From Rhodocollybia butyracea (taxonomy: Eukaryota > Basidiomycota > Agaricomycetes > Agaricales > Omphalotaceae), in contig JADNRY010000148.1 of the NCBI GenBank assembly GCA_015501585.1, positions 1 through 64,000 on the forward strand: a DNA stretch of 64,000 nucleotides, in the 5' to 3' direction. The position numbers were made by a program, and so were the translations under genes. Shown piece after piece: positions 1 through 12,294 of the stretch. The first letter of the stretch is position 1; the number at the start of each line of letters is the position of its first letter. The notes under the pieces are model-generated. The model did not search any database, had not been told where the DNA came from, and was given only the letters and a program-made list of their open reading frames with translations.

Positions 1-1553
1 TTACGAATCCCAAGTTTGTCCACCGTCATACTTGACCAAATGCTGGTGAGAAATAAACTTCGGAAATTACTTTAACGAATACGAAGAGTGGTAAACTTGA
101 TGTATACATAAACTTGATGTATACAGAAACTACGATGTACGAACCAGATAATGCAATGTAGGTAATAGGCGAGCAAGAAAAACCACAATCTACGCATCCT
201 TCACGCCGAATAAGGAGATCGATGTTGAGTATGGAAAGAAGGAACTATGGTCAAGGTAGTGCCGTGAGCGCCGTAAATCGGGCTTTCGACGTGGTACCCA
301 GCGAAATTCGAGAGTTAGAGAGGCCAGCAATGCTAAAAGCTGAGCATTGGGTTTATGTCGTCGTCGGAAGGAAGAACGGGAGAACTGAAGAAATGGGAGA
401 ACGAAGAAATCCGGGAGGTTCAAGCGTCTGAAATTGATGCGAAAAAGATGATCTTCATCAAGTCGTTGCTTTTGGCGTAGCTAAACATAATAAGTCAAAA
501 ACTATTGCATGCTCGCCTCGTTTGCGTCCCAGTCTAAGACGTGCACAGGCTGCGTTGGAAAACAGCGGAAGCGGTCGAAATCGCGGAGAACGAGTTTTTA
601 TGAGCTCGGTGGATGATGATGTGAAGAATATTCGAACAGGTTTGTTAATTTGAAAAAAAAGGATATTTCGGCGATTGGGAGAGTTGTAGTTGAGCTTTTG
701 GCTGGAAACCTCGTCAGAGAGAGGAATTGACGGTGCTGAGCGATGTTCTGGCGATTTTTTCGAGTGCCCGAAGCTCGAAAAAGACTGAAAAACCAACAGC
801 GACACCGAAACGGGTGTGGGATGATGGTTGTTGTTGTTGTTGTTGTTGTTCAGAGTCGGCCTAAAGTTCCAACTCAGATTCGAAGCAGATTCGAAGCACC
901 GCCGGGGTCCTAGAGCAGCAGGATCTAGGCATAGTCGCACCAGACATTAGTCTTGGCGTCATCAACGTTTCCGGAACCCGGAATACGCACAGGCATACTC
1001 GCAGCAGCAGCAGTCCATCCACGAATCGAACCAGTGAACAAAAACGAAGGTGATCTTCAATCCACCAATAGAAGAGGGTTTTTGTTGGGACGATTGAGCA
1101 GTGAGAGCAGCTGCATGAGTTGTACGTTTCCGGGCAGAATTCAGGTGACAAGACACGGGTTAGAAACCTGAACGCATGTAAAGGGATACAACACACGTAA
1201 CTAGGTCTATACACCTTCTGTATCCAATCGACACATAGCGCTCGGCGTCAGGTGAGTTGCCAGCGCCTTCCCAGATTGAGAAATCGACGGCAGGAAGTCG
1301 GAACCAGAGATCGATTCAGGTTATCAAAGGGGAAGGCATTGAACTGGAGTTGCGGCACACTGCAGCCTGCGAGAATGGGTAGAAATTATTCGTGAGGCAG
1401 CGGAAGAGAGTTTTGGAGGTTGATTCAGAAGTTATTTTCGTGTTCGGTTGCCATCTTCACCAATGGGTTTTATAGAGAGCATATTGTTGTAGTTACATCG
1501 TTGCTGCGACTGAGGTGCTGTTGTGGGGGCCTACACGTAGCCTTCGAAGAGCA
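1..1553. other. No confident gene; low-complexity DNA
   Basis: Several short open frames lie on both strands, but none has a recognisable motif, and their composition (poly-Asn, poly-Ser, poly-Arg stretches) looks like translated low-complexity DNA. A GTT microsatellite sits at about 824-850 and a short CAG run near 1000. I see no splice pattern that joins these frames into a protein. It may be a long untranslated or repeat-derived region. Confidence 0.5.
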
Positions 1554-1736
1554 TTAGCGTTGGAAAAATAGAAAAAGGTCAACAACATACCTTGAAAGTT
1601 GTGATCTCACACTCCAGTCTCTCTCGACTGTCCCAGCTCGACACCATTCCTGGCCAGTGAGTTTGGAGATAGCAGCCGAGCCAACGAGCATCAGATTAAC
1701 CCAAACGATCCGGGTACAAGGATAACGTCTCTTCAA
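1554..1736 (-). pseudogene. Relic of an unrecognised dispersed family (copy 1)
   Basis: A 60-codon open frame on the minus strand is clearly related at DNA and protein level to 36770-36960 (+). Shared residues include a CxRIVW stretch, an alanine/serine-rich stretch, a TGQEW / TSKEW block and a following TVxR. The reading frame that looks most protein-like (YPDxLG...) alternates with another, so both copies appear frameshifted. I do not recognise the family. The similarity is seen directly; calling it a relic is inference. Confidence 0.4.
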
Positions 1737-3990
1737 AAGAGAAGTAAACTGGCTGACGCAAACAAGCAGAATCGTTATTTCGAAGAGGTCGGCATTCTTT
1801 CCCGGCGTTCTCCTCTGGGGTCAATCACGTTCGCGTTGACTCAGTGAAACCACCAGGCCAAAGTGAAAAAGAGTTAGGGGGTAGTTGAAGGGTGGTGTTG
1901 GCGTCGTTGTTGCGAAAACAGCGTAATTTATTGAACATGTCCGAAGAGGGGAGTGAACGTAGCGGTGAACGTGGCAATGCGGATGTAGTTGTAAACGGGG
2001 ATGCAGGCTTGCAGGATTGAATCTGCTCGAGAAACCGGCGGGCGGATTACTGACGAAGGGGTATAGGCGTAGTGACGCTGGCCTGCATAGGGATGAAGCT
2101 TTCTCGATAGAATCCGCGACTATAATGATGCGCGTCAATGCTGAGCGCTGAGCGCTGCGGGCGAGGAGGGATGCGACTTCAAGTTCGTCTTTGGTAGCGA
2201 TCTTTCGAAGAGGTTGGCAGCGGGTTGGAAGCGGCCGCTGGTGGCAAAGTACTGCTGACGCCTCTCTACAGACTGGGGAATAGGTTTCGTCTTATCTCGC
2301 TATCAAGTCTACTGCCAAAGTTCCGGCGTCCTTTGCTGGTGTTCTCCTCTGAGATCAATCACGTACGCGTTGACTTCCCTGGGAATCTGAATGTCGACCT
2401 GAATATTGACACAGGAAAAGAGACAGCTGTTGTTTGGTTAAATAATTTCGACTAAGTTAGAGTTCGTGTAACGCACCGATAACATCCATTTTTGAACTTC
2501 CTTGACTGAACCAAGCTAAGTTGTTTCTGATGAGGATGTAATGTTAACGAGAGAAGCTGAAGATGTGTATGGTATGACCCAAGCTACAAATCCTCTCAGT
2601 GAAATTTGCTCGAAGCATTCAAATAACTCATGGTGCTCTTCACAAAATGACATCCCAAAGAGCAGTTGAACGTTGAATATTGAATGAGTGAGCGTTGATC
2701 ATAGAAACAAATGTAAGAGATAATAAGGCATGATCCACTTAGGAAGGAAGGAAGTCTGGGCGCTTAAGGTCTCTGGCCTTTGATCCGAACAATGTCTAAT
2801 TTGGCTTCTTTATTTAATATCGAGATGCGTTTACTTGCTCGACGTTGCGAGTAGTGCTGGGTGATGTCCTGGCTGTTAATAACTGACAAGTCTTGGGCCC
2901 TCCCGAGCAAAGTAACAATCCTACCATTGATACTCCAGACTCCAGGCCTTACATATCCAGTGGGCAGACCAGATGATACTATCATGCTCCAGACTGTACT
3001 AGTGGGCATAAGTGGTTGGTAAGTGGCAAGGCTCAGTGTATGTATCTCAGGATCTCTCAGTGTACCAGGGCCAATAACAGGTGACTTCAGACCCTTGGTT
3101 TATTAAATAACGGTTAATAACGGGTTTATTTGTGGTTATTAACATATGGGTTCATCACTCAAACTTCCGAGTTTTGCATTTTTCTATTCTTGTTCTTCTC
3201 AACCCCGTAACGGCAAAAATAATCTGCCCAAACTAGTACAAAACCAACGGTGGACTGGTCCAGTACATGCGAATCAGTAAAAATGGTAAGACGATAAAGC
3301 CGATCTTGAGGAGATCGAACGATATTAAACTATTTGTATATTGCTTGCTACGGGAACCATGGTAGGCAACAGTTTCTAATAGTAAACGTAAAACTAACTC
3401 GATCAAGACTTTGATTTCGAGGAAGACCACTGAGCGGCGCTATATACAAATACAGCAAACTCTATCTCCATGATTTCATGTTGGGCAATGATGTCGTTGA
3501 TGAAGGAATTTTCGAGTCAACAGGCAAGGTAAACCGAGTAGTGGATGGGGAACGTCGGGGAAGGATGTAGTGTCACGATATGGCTACATTAGCATCTCGG
3601 CATGCGCGCGTATATAGCTGTAGTAACCCTGTCCCGCTTCTTTAGCTTAACCATTTCGTCGTTGTGGTCTATTCTCCGCGTTCGGGCCTCTGAGCGCCTT
3701 TCATTGCGTCTATCTCCAGCGATGTCATTCCAGAGGATCATACCTCTCAACAAAGCACGAGATAGATACCGTGTTTGTCGACGGCGTTGTAAGTCCGGAG
3801 GACTGACCTCTCAACACAGCAACGTTGTATAAGGTTGTACGAGCGAGTCAAAACGTCACAGTTATCGCAAAAATCGCCCTCACCAATGTTAACTGTAATC
3901 CGATTATTTATTCTAACCGATGTAACGCAAAATTACTCAGAGAATTCAACAGTGACGATTATACATTTCCTTGTACTTAAAATATTTTCA
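1737..3990. other. No confident gene; internal degenerate repeat
   Basis: Only short unrecognised frames are present. A stretch of about 37 bp at 1803-1841 (core TTCTCCTCT...TCAATCACGT.CGCGTTGAC) is repeated with few changes at 2338-2374, showing a local degenerate duplication about 535 bp apart. A TTAATAAC-rich stretch at about 3100-3150 resembles the sub-terminal sequence of the hAT-like element at 52.9 kb, but without clear terminal repeats. No promoter or intron structure points to a gene. Confidence 0.4.
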
Positions 3991-4006
3991 GTAAAACCCA
4001 TTTATT

Positions 4007-4837
4007 TTACAATGATTCATAACTGGAAAACCAAACAAAGGAACTTCGTTCTGCATCAAGAGAACCTTCCGCCAGTGCATCGATCTCCGCCTGCAATGGA
4101 AAGCAAGGTGCACTTAGTCGAAGGTACTGCCGACACACCCCACACCGCATCAAACCACCATTTTGGACGCAGTAATTTCTTTGCTGCATGAGGCATTCAC
4201 CGCAGAAGATATGGCCACACCCCGTTCTAGCGGGAATAATTAATTGTAGCTCGATCCGGGAAGCGTCAACACTTACACTCGAGGCTTTACTGCAAGGCGC
4301 AAACAGATGGGGCAGGTAAATCGTACCCTTTGGGCATCCTTGAAATCAGAAAATTGAACGCGAGCATTCTGTAAAGGGGGTGAATCGGCGAGCAGAACTA
4401 AAAGGGTAAGAGGCTCACCTCGACCTCACGTTGCCGTGCGTGAAATTCCTGAACAGTCGGAGGAGAGGAGCTATGGCGAGAGTTCATTGAAGAAACGGTA
4501 TTGGACTGAAGGTAGGACATAAAAAAAAGCAGGTAAGGCTTAATGGAAATACTTACAATTCCAGCTGTTTTGTTTTTTCCGTTCGACAATTCAATTGCCG
4601 GGGAATGAGGATCACCACTGCGCTGTTGCTCCTGCAGTCTAGCAGATCTTCGCCGGTAGACTGGAGTTGATTGGCGAGTCTGGAAGAAGGGCTACAGCGG
4701 AAAAGTAACAGGCTGACTGAGCATAGATCACTTACCGATGAAGAACGTCCAGTAGCTGGAGAATTTGTATGGGCTCGAATACGACGGCCGTGATGTTGGC
4801 GCAATCGAGGAGTGGCGAGTTCACGACTAGAGGGCAT
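4007..4837 (-). CDS. RING-finger protein, paralogue 1
   Basis: Predicted RING-type zinc-finger protein, a probable E3 ubiquitin ligase. It has the same exon plan as the gene at 12506-13348. The first exon starts MPSSRELATPRLRQ and is Arg/Ser rich. Two linker exons follow, with RRSARL and RQRE blocks. The RING is split by an intron: CPIC near 4310, then CGHIFCGEC near 4200-4225 and a terminal CGVC. A conserved tail, CFPLQAEIDALAEG, follows the ring. The C-x2-C, C-x-H, C-x2-C, C-x2-C ligands are present, so the ring looks functional. Length is about 180-190 residues. The start was chosen because it aligns with the start of the paralogue. A four-unit CTCGTGG array and a TATATATATA box lie 80-190 bp upstream. 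The substrate is unknown. Confidence 0.72.
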
Positions 4838-4985
4838 TTCTAAAAGTAGCGCTCAGAAATTGATAATCCGAATTCGAGTTAAAGAAAGCTTACTCCTCTA
4901 ATGACTGAGCCATTCTATATATATAGGTACTGAAGAAGGCACGGACAAAGATAAATAGAGAAGAATAAGTTAATGAGGATAATAA

Positions 4986-5030
4986 GCACGACGCAGCCCA
5001 CGAGACAAAGCACGAGGCATTCCACGTGGC
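4986..5030 (-). promoter_or_regulatory. Four-unit 12-bp-spaced CTCGTGG array
   Basis: Read on the minus strand, four 9-mers start exactly 12 bp apart: GCCACGTGG, GCCTCGTGC, GTCTCGTGG and GCGTCGTGC. They lie 150-195 bp upstream of the RING gene at 4837 and about 200 bp upstream of the divergent start at 5232. A TATATATATA box follows near 4916. The second RING promoter carries the same order of units, so the array is conserved with the gene. Confidence 0.6.
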
Positions 5031-5231
5031 AAACAGTAGTAGCGCCAGTATTTTCATTGTTTCGCCGGAAAGTTATATATGTCGCGCGATGCTGCTGGAA
5101 GGAGAGCAGTTGACTATCTCGTTTAGACAGACGCTAGCTACCTAGACTCGTCCGATCCTATTTTATATTGTTGGTGGGTAACTTCGATGGGTGTTGAATT
5201 CATTGCGCGGCTCACATTGGTTTTGCTAGAA

Positions 5232-5695
5232 ATGCCTTCAGTTATGCCCGCGAGCCGGGATCGTGGTACTGGTTCCCTCTACCGATCTACCGAGAGACAG
5301 CCTGTTTCTCGTTTTTCTGAGGACGAAGGATCCACGACGCCAACAGTGAGTTCTATATTTTGGCTTACGTTTCTTCCCCCAAGTCAAACCACGCCTTGAC
5401 AGCCTCTCATGAGACTATCCGCTACGGACGACGAACGAGAAATAGCATCTTTTATGGTACGCAAGCTATTTCTTGCAGTTTTCTTCATCTTGAATGATAT
5501 ATAGAAAAACCTACACACTCGATCCCGGAGGTATATTGACCGATCGCATCTCATACAAGTTCAAGTTGGTATTATTTCCCCTTCCGTGAAATTTATATCA
5601 CCTAACCTTGTTCACAGCCTCGCCTCCGACCTCCCTTGTTGGTTTCTACGAGTAACTTCGCGAAACTTGAAACGTTACAGCTTGAAGCTCGGGTA
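5232..5695 (+). CDS. Unrecognised gene, 5' part only
   Basis: An ATG at 5232 opens an Arg/Ser-rich exon (starts MPSVMPASRDRGTG) that ends at a good donor after GACGCCAACA. A second exon (SNHALTASHETIRYG...) runs to about 5457. A third possible exon, ending at 5695 before GTAAGT, reads PRLRPPLLVST... I could not join all exons in one frame, and the next acceptor runs into a stop. It is therefore either a broken gene or one whose model I could not solve. The N-terminal composition resembles the RING proteins next door, from which it is divergently transcribed. No function is proposed. Confidence 0.3.
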
Positions 5696-5699
5696 AGTA

Positions 5700-6298
5700 T
5701 ACCCTACTGCTATCAAGGGTTCAATGCTGAAATTTTAGTAGCGTACTCGTAGTGATATCTCTGCCTGCTCAAATGCGTTGACAGGCCTTTTTATTTTTTT
5801 ATTCTCTCTTTCTCTCTCTTATCTATTGATTGTCTCTTATATGGTGCTCTATCTACTCGATCACTGAGGGCATTCACTCTAGTTCTTGCCGAATAGATTT
5901 AATTAATGGCAAACTCTGTGATACTGCTTTGGTCTCGAGGACCAGACTCTGACGATACTTAATAGGAGCTTGCGCCCATAGAATCAGCCGGTGGCGCGTA
6001 CGCGCTTCCTTCTACTTGTAGCCTCTTCCTGGACGCGTAATTTATCCAATAAATCCACGATGTCAACCGAGTATCACTAAGAAAACCGGAAAGCTCAAAC
6101 CACGTCGAAAATGCACCGAAAATGGCTCTTAGCTGCTGATGCAAGTCCTGTTATTTTACAACCAATTTCTGACGCGTCAGAATACTCCATATCACCAGCA
6201 TATTTGTCTTCTAGGGTACAAAATGACTCTAACGACGCCCTAATTCAGCCGCAACAATGAGAACCCGTCGGTTATCTCTAGAGCTCAAACATCGGCCT
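5700..6298. other. No gene seen
   Basis: This stretch holds a CT-rich run near 5800-5835 and no credible coding frame. It separates the unknown gene at 5232 from the 3' end of the Rtf1-like gene. The 61-codon minus frame at 5959-6144 has no features that support it. Confidence 0.4.
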
Positions 6299-7742
6299 CT
6301 AGAAGTCACCTAAATCCACTTCCAACGAAACCATCGATAAAACATTTGTTGTAGGCCCAATATGTCTGGGCATCAAGTTAGGTTTGGAATAGATATAACA
6401 AATGAGCACCTACGGGGTCCCAGGAAGATTTCCTAATTTCTTAAGATTGTGCATTGGCTTGACCTTGCCGTTCAAGGAAGTGAGTTTGTCAAAACCATAT
6501 GTGGATTCAAATTCAGTGAGCAGCTCGTCTAATCTCAGCACCTCTGCATGCTGATTTTGTTCTTGTGCTTGTTCAAGTTGCTCCAGCCTGGTAGAATGCA
6601 CTCGTTTCTGCCATTCTTCGAACCTCCAAAAAGTTTTGGTAGTCGGATGTTTGATGTGTTCGAGATTCGATGCGAGCTGGGCCATTATTCGGGTTTTGAT
6701 TTGAGCATCCTGCATTGTTGGAAATGGAATACTGTCCCTAGACATGAGCCCTTTGTAAGTCATGAATTCCTCCTGGAAATAATGTTAGATTGACCTGGAA
6801 GTAAGATGTTTTTCCTTGCCTTAGTGAAAGCACTGTTTGAGATGAGATCCAAGGACACATTTCGGATTACACGACCGCAGACTAACTCTAACTTTCTATT
6901 GTATGTAGTTCCATCGATCTGGTACGGCTTCACCGTTTCTCTTAGCAATGCTAGCAATACATTCAGTCGATAAACGACTCGAGGTAACAAGAAAATGCAA
7001 ACCTTTGACTTGCAAGATTCTATATTTCCCAATCCCGATTGGATATCTGACCCACATTCCCTGGATGTACTTTCCAAACCAAGACATTTTCAGGAACCGT
7101 AGAATTAGACGACGAGATAATCGACAACGTTCCAGGTCGAAGAGAGAGGCTTCGGGATAAGCTTCGGGCGTTGGGTTGCGGGCAAACAGAGTTGGTGGTT
7201 GGTTATAGGGAGCAGAGTGCGTCGGAGTACTGAAAAGTAAGTCTGCCTCTCGAAATGGCTCTGGCATGGGAGCGTTGAGAGGGGACTCTGTTTCCCGAGA
7301 CGGCGCATCAGACTGTGGCATGGAGAAACTGGAAGGGAGTTCGTAACCGTCTTCGAATGGGTCTGAAGTGGGTGCGCATTCGGGAATACTAGCAGCGCCA
7401 TCATGCACGATCGTCGACAACGCCTCTTTATCAAGGACTTTTTGTCTTTTCTCTGCTCTCTCCCAGAGTATCATCTCCCGCTCAAGTTCATTCATCCGGC
7501 GTAATCTAAAATGAGCTGTCAGCGTAAGCGTCACATAGTGCAAGATAAAACATACACTTCCTCGTCCTCTTCACTATTGTAAAGTCCAACCACATCATTC
7601 ATCGTTAAATCATTTCTGGATAGATATCAGCCTTCATTGTATTTTGGAGTTGACTTCCTACAGACTTTGCATATTTGCTGTTGTCTTTACGTTTTCGCGG
7701 ACTCTCGACGAGAGACAAAAGTTCATCGTCTAAAGATTTCAT
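6299..7742 (-). CDS. Rtf1-like protein with Plus3 domain
   Basis: Relative of Rtf1, a Paf1-complex/elongation subunit whose Plus3 domain binds the phosphorylated C-terminal repeats of Spt5. The start at 7742 gives MKSLDDELLSL and a short Lys-rich stretch, then an acidic block (GLYNSEEDEE) and an ELEREMILWERAEKRQ helix as in Rtf1. After a Pro/Ser linker, the Plus3 domain begins about 7130 (LERCRLSR, IQGMWVRYPIGIGKYRI). It continues over an intron as ETVKPYQIDGTTYNRKLELV and the family motif SNSAFTKEEF. A coiled-coil tail follows. The intron at about 6773-6819 has a GC donor (AAG/GCAAGG). The tail may stop at 6410 or be spliced to a last exon ending at 6299. It faces the Spt5-like gene at 8059 across about 316 bp. 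Family call from motifs; a role in elongation is inferred. Confidence 0.72.
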
Positions 7743-8058
7743 TCTTACTCTAAGTTACTTTAGTACAAGAAGACCTGGACGTTCAGAGCAAAAATGGCGA
7801 AAACCTCATGTGATATGCCGAACGGGATCACATTCCACAGAAACACAGCATCCAAATTTAGAAGAACCCCCTTGGTGACGCGTGAGTAACTTTTATCGTA
7901 AGGCACGTGAATCAATTTTTCCACTTTCTCCTCAACATCCACGATAGATACTTAGAGTATGTTATCGCGTTCATCGTTTCTATTGTCTAATCTTCTACTC
8001 GCGTATCATACATAACACAGTAAGTATCAAAGAAAACTAGATAAACAAATCAGCTGAA
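7743..8058. promoter_or_regulatory. Shared divergent promoter, Rtf1-like / Spt5-like
   Basis: About 316 bp separates the two predicted starts, which point away from each other. No CTCGTGG array and no clear TATA box is visible. Any minus-strand frame here overlaps the region and has no motif. Co-expression of the two genes is inferred from the arrangement alone. Confidence 0.45.
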
Positions 8059-11000
8059 ATGCAAAGTCAGAAGGCTACCCTTCGCCGTGCTACAAAATGG
8101 TAAGATATTCCATGAGTGACATTATTGCATTATTGCGACTGAGGAACTCCATAGAATCCCTTCATTAGCTATGAGGCTGACTCTCATTCCGAAGATGAAA
8201 ACTCTAACGAAGCGTATCCCACTGACGACGAACGCGAAATGGTACCTCTAATTCCGCGGTCTGAGCCTTCTAGGCTGGACACTTTACTGGACCGTATCCA
8301 GAATCACCCTCAGACGCAACCGCATCTCAATCCAGATCTTGATGATACTCAAGCTTGCGAATGGCTCGAAGAGAATTATGACGGATTGGTAGAGGTTCCC
8401 GGTTACGAGATCTTCTCTTTGAGGTGCAAGGTAAGTCTTAGATCCTGTGTCAACATCCAAATCAATAATCCCTGGCTAGCCTGGTCGCGAGAAAACAATC
8501 GCCAAAGAGATCCAGTCTGATATACACCTGCAGCTAATCTCATTTGATATCATCAAGGCTGCCTTTCCCTCCCAAAAGCGTGGTACTCTCTATATTCAAG
8601 TTCGTAATATGAATCATTCAAATATCCCACTCTCCTCCTACTTGAAGAGGTTTGCTGACCTGTACTATCGGCGGGAACCTAAATTCTCTTTTGCAAAAGA
8701 CTCCATAATACCATTACCCGCAGAAAGATATGATCAGGAGGTAATGCCCGTTCATTGTCTTGTAAGCACACCATTCAGACTGGATGCTACATCTCATTAT
8801 CGCGACGTGACCTTCATCGGCCGCGGTACTTTGAATTCAGATGATTTGCCTTTCCATCACCCAAGTCATTGGGCACTCAAGCCCAATACATGGGTTGTTC
8901 CTAAGAGTGGATTGTATCGCGGAGATCCTGGCGTGATTGTAGCCAACGTCAACGAAAATATAAACTCGAAAGAAGAGTGTTGGGTTTTGTTCTTACCCCG
9001 CACACCTCGACCGGAATTTGAACAGCCAACGCAGAGAGCTAGGTCTAAAGCCCAAGTCTCTGAAGAGATTACTTTCGGAAGCAAAAGGAACAGGGGTGAA
9101 TTCGATGTCTCTTCAGATATGGCTCCCTTGGCCAAAAGGAAAAGGTCCTCTCGTCTGAAAAGGTCTTCTTGCCCTTACCTCTGGGAAAGTGGCGTAGGAA
9201 CTACTTCTGAAATTCATGAGCGGTTCCCTGGAAACGCTCGGACGACATGCATAGAATGTGATAATCCTTTGAACTGCGAACATGAGAAACAAACTTTCCT
9301 CTTTGACCAAGAGATTTACCAAGGGCTTGTTGTTGTTCTCCAAAAATTCAATAATCTCTCGCGTGCAACACAGATCTCCAAGAAATTTCTTCAAGGATTC
9401 AAGGCCTGCTGTTCAGAATCGGAACATCCTTTTCTGCAAACTGCGCCTCCACCTAACTCTTGGAGCTTTGTTCCTGAAGAAAGGGTTGAAGTCAGCTTAG
9501 GATACAGAGGAACAGGTTCCACTACCGGTACCATTGACGAAGTACACCCTTTGTACTGCGAGGTAGTGTTCTCAGACGGGGAAAACACCTTCCTGGAAGC
9601 CGTCCCACAGATCCACCTTCGAAAAAGATTTTCTTCCGGCGACCTAGTCAAAATCGTCCGAACCGTTCCTCCCATAAAAGGCGTGCAGCAGTCGCAAATA
9701 CCAAACTCCATTGTCTGCACAGTTGACCTAAAAGTGGTTCCCATCGCTGGCTTGGAAGGATTTGTCTGTTCAAGCAACGAGAAATATGTCGAAGTATGGA
9801 TACCGGAGCTCGAACTCATCTTGGATATCGATCATAACTGTCTACAGTATCAACCTAATCTTTCTGCTCTTGGTGAGATTCGTCGAGAAAACCCATTCCT
9901 TCTCGCGGAGCACCCTGCTGCATTTAGCCCAGAACGACCTGCTAAGCACCTTGATTTGACCAAACATTCACCAAATCTGGGTCCAAATACCCAACTACCG
10001 ATAAACCCACACACTGGCGTTTCACCTTGGAAGGATATTCGTGTCTCCATTGGGGAACAGAGTTGGACAAGCAGGGAGGATACAGACCCGCAGAACTGAT
10101 AAAAGGTCTCCGGTGCACTGTTTTGGATGTAAAAGCTGATCATTCCACGCACAGTGGGCTTGCGGTTCTCGTCCGACCAGATGGACGCAGTGCCGCCTCT
10201 TGGGTAGATTACTCCAGGGTCCGTCGCGAAGACAATCACCGCTTCCTTCACGAAGAACTGCGGCCCGGGGAATCTTCGAGACCTTTGTATTACAGTTTCA
10301 AACGAGGATATCTTCCCACGTACTCTGATCAAGAGCTCGAGACCTTGAGTGGACGCTTCAATCCGGGGTACGAGGCTGCGATGACACAGATCTACGAGAA
10401 AAAAGTGCAGAGGGATCAAGAAGAGGAAGAAAACCAAAAACAACGCCTAGAAGACGAAGAGAGAAAGTGGATTGAGTATGAAGAGACTGGTGGTCGCGGT
10501 AAATCGCCTCCAGTGATCGGGACCGGTGATGCGGAACTCGAGTTGTCAGAGCACTGGATTCTCGATCCTCGTCTCAAAGAGGGTTTGGGCGAACGATCCA
10601 TTTACGTTGCGACTAGTTTGAGCCGACGGAAGGATTATCCAGTCTCTTTACGGTCCAGAAGCGACGGGCAGGTCGAAGTATGGACAGATGAAAAAAGGTC
10701 TCAACAGTTAAACTTAGAGGATGTTGACCGGGAAGCAAAAAGTCGGACTCTGCTGGACCACCGGTATGAACGAAACTTGCTTGTCGTAGTACAGGGCGAG
10801 CACACTGGAAAATTCGTCCGTGTTCTATCGGTTGACTGGACACGATCCTTAAGGTGTCAGCGTGTTCAGGTAATTGGAGTCAAAGACAAGGCCGGAAAAG
10901 AATACCGAGAAGAAATTTTACCCGACGTGCCGTTTCTTCTTGAGAAGAATGCCGTAGCGGTGGTAAAACAAACAGAACATGCTCGGAAGGTGGGGAACGA

Positions 11001-11079
11001 GTTGATGCAGACCATGAGAGATTTGGAAAAGGGAAGGTTCCTTGAATCTGGTGCGCCGGTATCGGTAGTCAAAATATAG
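8059..11079 (+). CDS. Spt5-like elongation factor (NGN and KOW regions)
   Basis: Member of the Spt5-like family that is expanded in Agaricomycetes. Exons: 8059-8099, 8169-8430, then from 8480 onward, all with good GT-AG borders. After an acidic N-terminus (YEADSHSEDEN, ...TDDERE), the NusG N-terminal region is seen at about residues 95-165 (VPGYEIFSLRCK / PGREKTIAKEI ... AFPSQKRGTLYIQVRN). KOW-like segments follow, e.g. RVEVSLGYRGTGSTTGTIDEV and GLRCTVLDVK. The C-terminal third has a charged helix and a GEHTGKFVRVL block. The reading frame changes between 10027 and 10099: the first frame ends at 10099 and the second starts before it. A short intron or a single-base indel must lie there. Spt5 clamps RNA polymerase; a specialised role here is inference. 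Confidence 0.75.
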
Positions 11080-11175
11080 ATATTGTATATACTTAAAATG
11101 GATAGTGAAAGTAGCCACATGACATAGTGAAGCAAAGCGGTATCTGTTAGAGGTACAAGATAGAAGTAGAATTAC

Positions 11176-12166
11176 TCATAAGGAGTCAAACGGGGGAAGG
11201 TTTGTCGCAATTCCGCTTACCGCCTCCTCCCATTCCACCAGAGCAGAAAAGCAGCAGTCATCCTTCATGCTAGATCTATGAGGCGCAAAGATCTGTGAGA
11301 TATCTCGCCAAGATTCAAGGACGCTGGGCCGATTGAGTTGAAGTATGATATCCAATCTAAGTGATGTCCAAGTTGTGCAAGGCTTTCCAGAATGAGCGCG
11401 GAGAGAATAGCCGTGTGTTTGGGCGATTGCACTCATTCGACGATCTTTGTGCTCACTCTGTATGTAAATTGAGTGTATTGAACAGAAAGAAAGACGGCAA
11501 ATTCTCATACCCAAATGCCATACAGGTGGTCATTACTGAGAAGTTCTTTGACCTCCGCCAAGCTGGTGTTCATGAATTCCGTACGTGCAACTTCTTTAAC
11601 AAGAGAGTAATAACTGTGTTTGGCGGCAAATGCCAGTATTTCCCTTGGATGGCTGAGCACGTATCGTCTACACGATGTAGTCAGAATAAGATTGCTTGAT
11701 CAAATAACGGACTCTACCTGAGGAATTCCTTGCCTATCATTGTTGCGGGTCTTATGTGGTATCTCGCCGCGCTTTCAGCGAAGCTTAGTAGATCTTGAAA
11801 TGTTGGGAAGTCTGCGAATTCGATTTCGGGAGAGTTAGGGTAGAAATACACAAATAGCTTTTCGAGAAGCGCTGCAGGCTCTGGTATGTCTGGTACTCCC
11901 GGTACGGTGGAATACGAAGAGTCGAACGGGAATCCACCAGTAACAACTTCTATATTGACCGCATGCAAGCCGAAAAGTACGTTATCAGATGACCGAACAT
12001 ACACATTCGCGTCCTCTGCATTAACTTGAAAGCGCATGGTCAATAAAACAGTTATTCCTAGACCATGTAGACAATACTCACAGCTGGGACAAATTGGTAT
12101 GAAGGAATATACAGGTATATAAGGAATGATATCCATCATGCCGTCGAAGTTCTTCGTGTAAATCAT
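11176..12166 (-). CDS. BTB/POZ-domain protein
   Basis: Typical agaricomycete BTB protein. The domain starts after a first intron: FNAEDANVYVRSSDNVLFGLH, where the family usually has DxxVVFRSSDNVLFRVH. Then come a VPDIPEPAALLEKLFVYFYP segment and the alpha-helical part FADFPTFQDLLSFAESAARY. The next exon (about 11505-11655) gives YVLSHPREILAFAAKHSYY, the usual YVLTHPxEVLxYAxKHxY helix. The last exon, ending at 11176, is the variable tail (WTSLRLDIILQLN...). All borders are standard (GTGAGT, GTAGAG, GTATGA donors). Length is about 300 residues and the gene looks intact. Such proteins usually act as dimerisation or Cul3-adaptor modules; no specific partner can be inferred. Confidence 0.78.
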
Positions 12167-12294
12167 GGGAGGTGGGATTTGAACGAAGGCCGAGTTCGTA
12201 TTTCTGGAGATATACGATTTTTAATGGTCATGATAACAAAGAGCAAGGTAAAGGATTATTGTGGCAAACTGGCGCTGGCTAACTATTATTGTTT

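Noticed and set aside
8866..9819. Minus-strand frames inside the Spt5-like gene
   Set aside because: They are antisense shadows of a long frame with recognisable NGN/KOW content on the plus strand.
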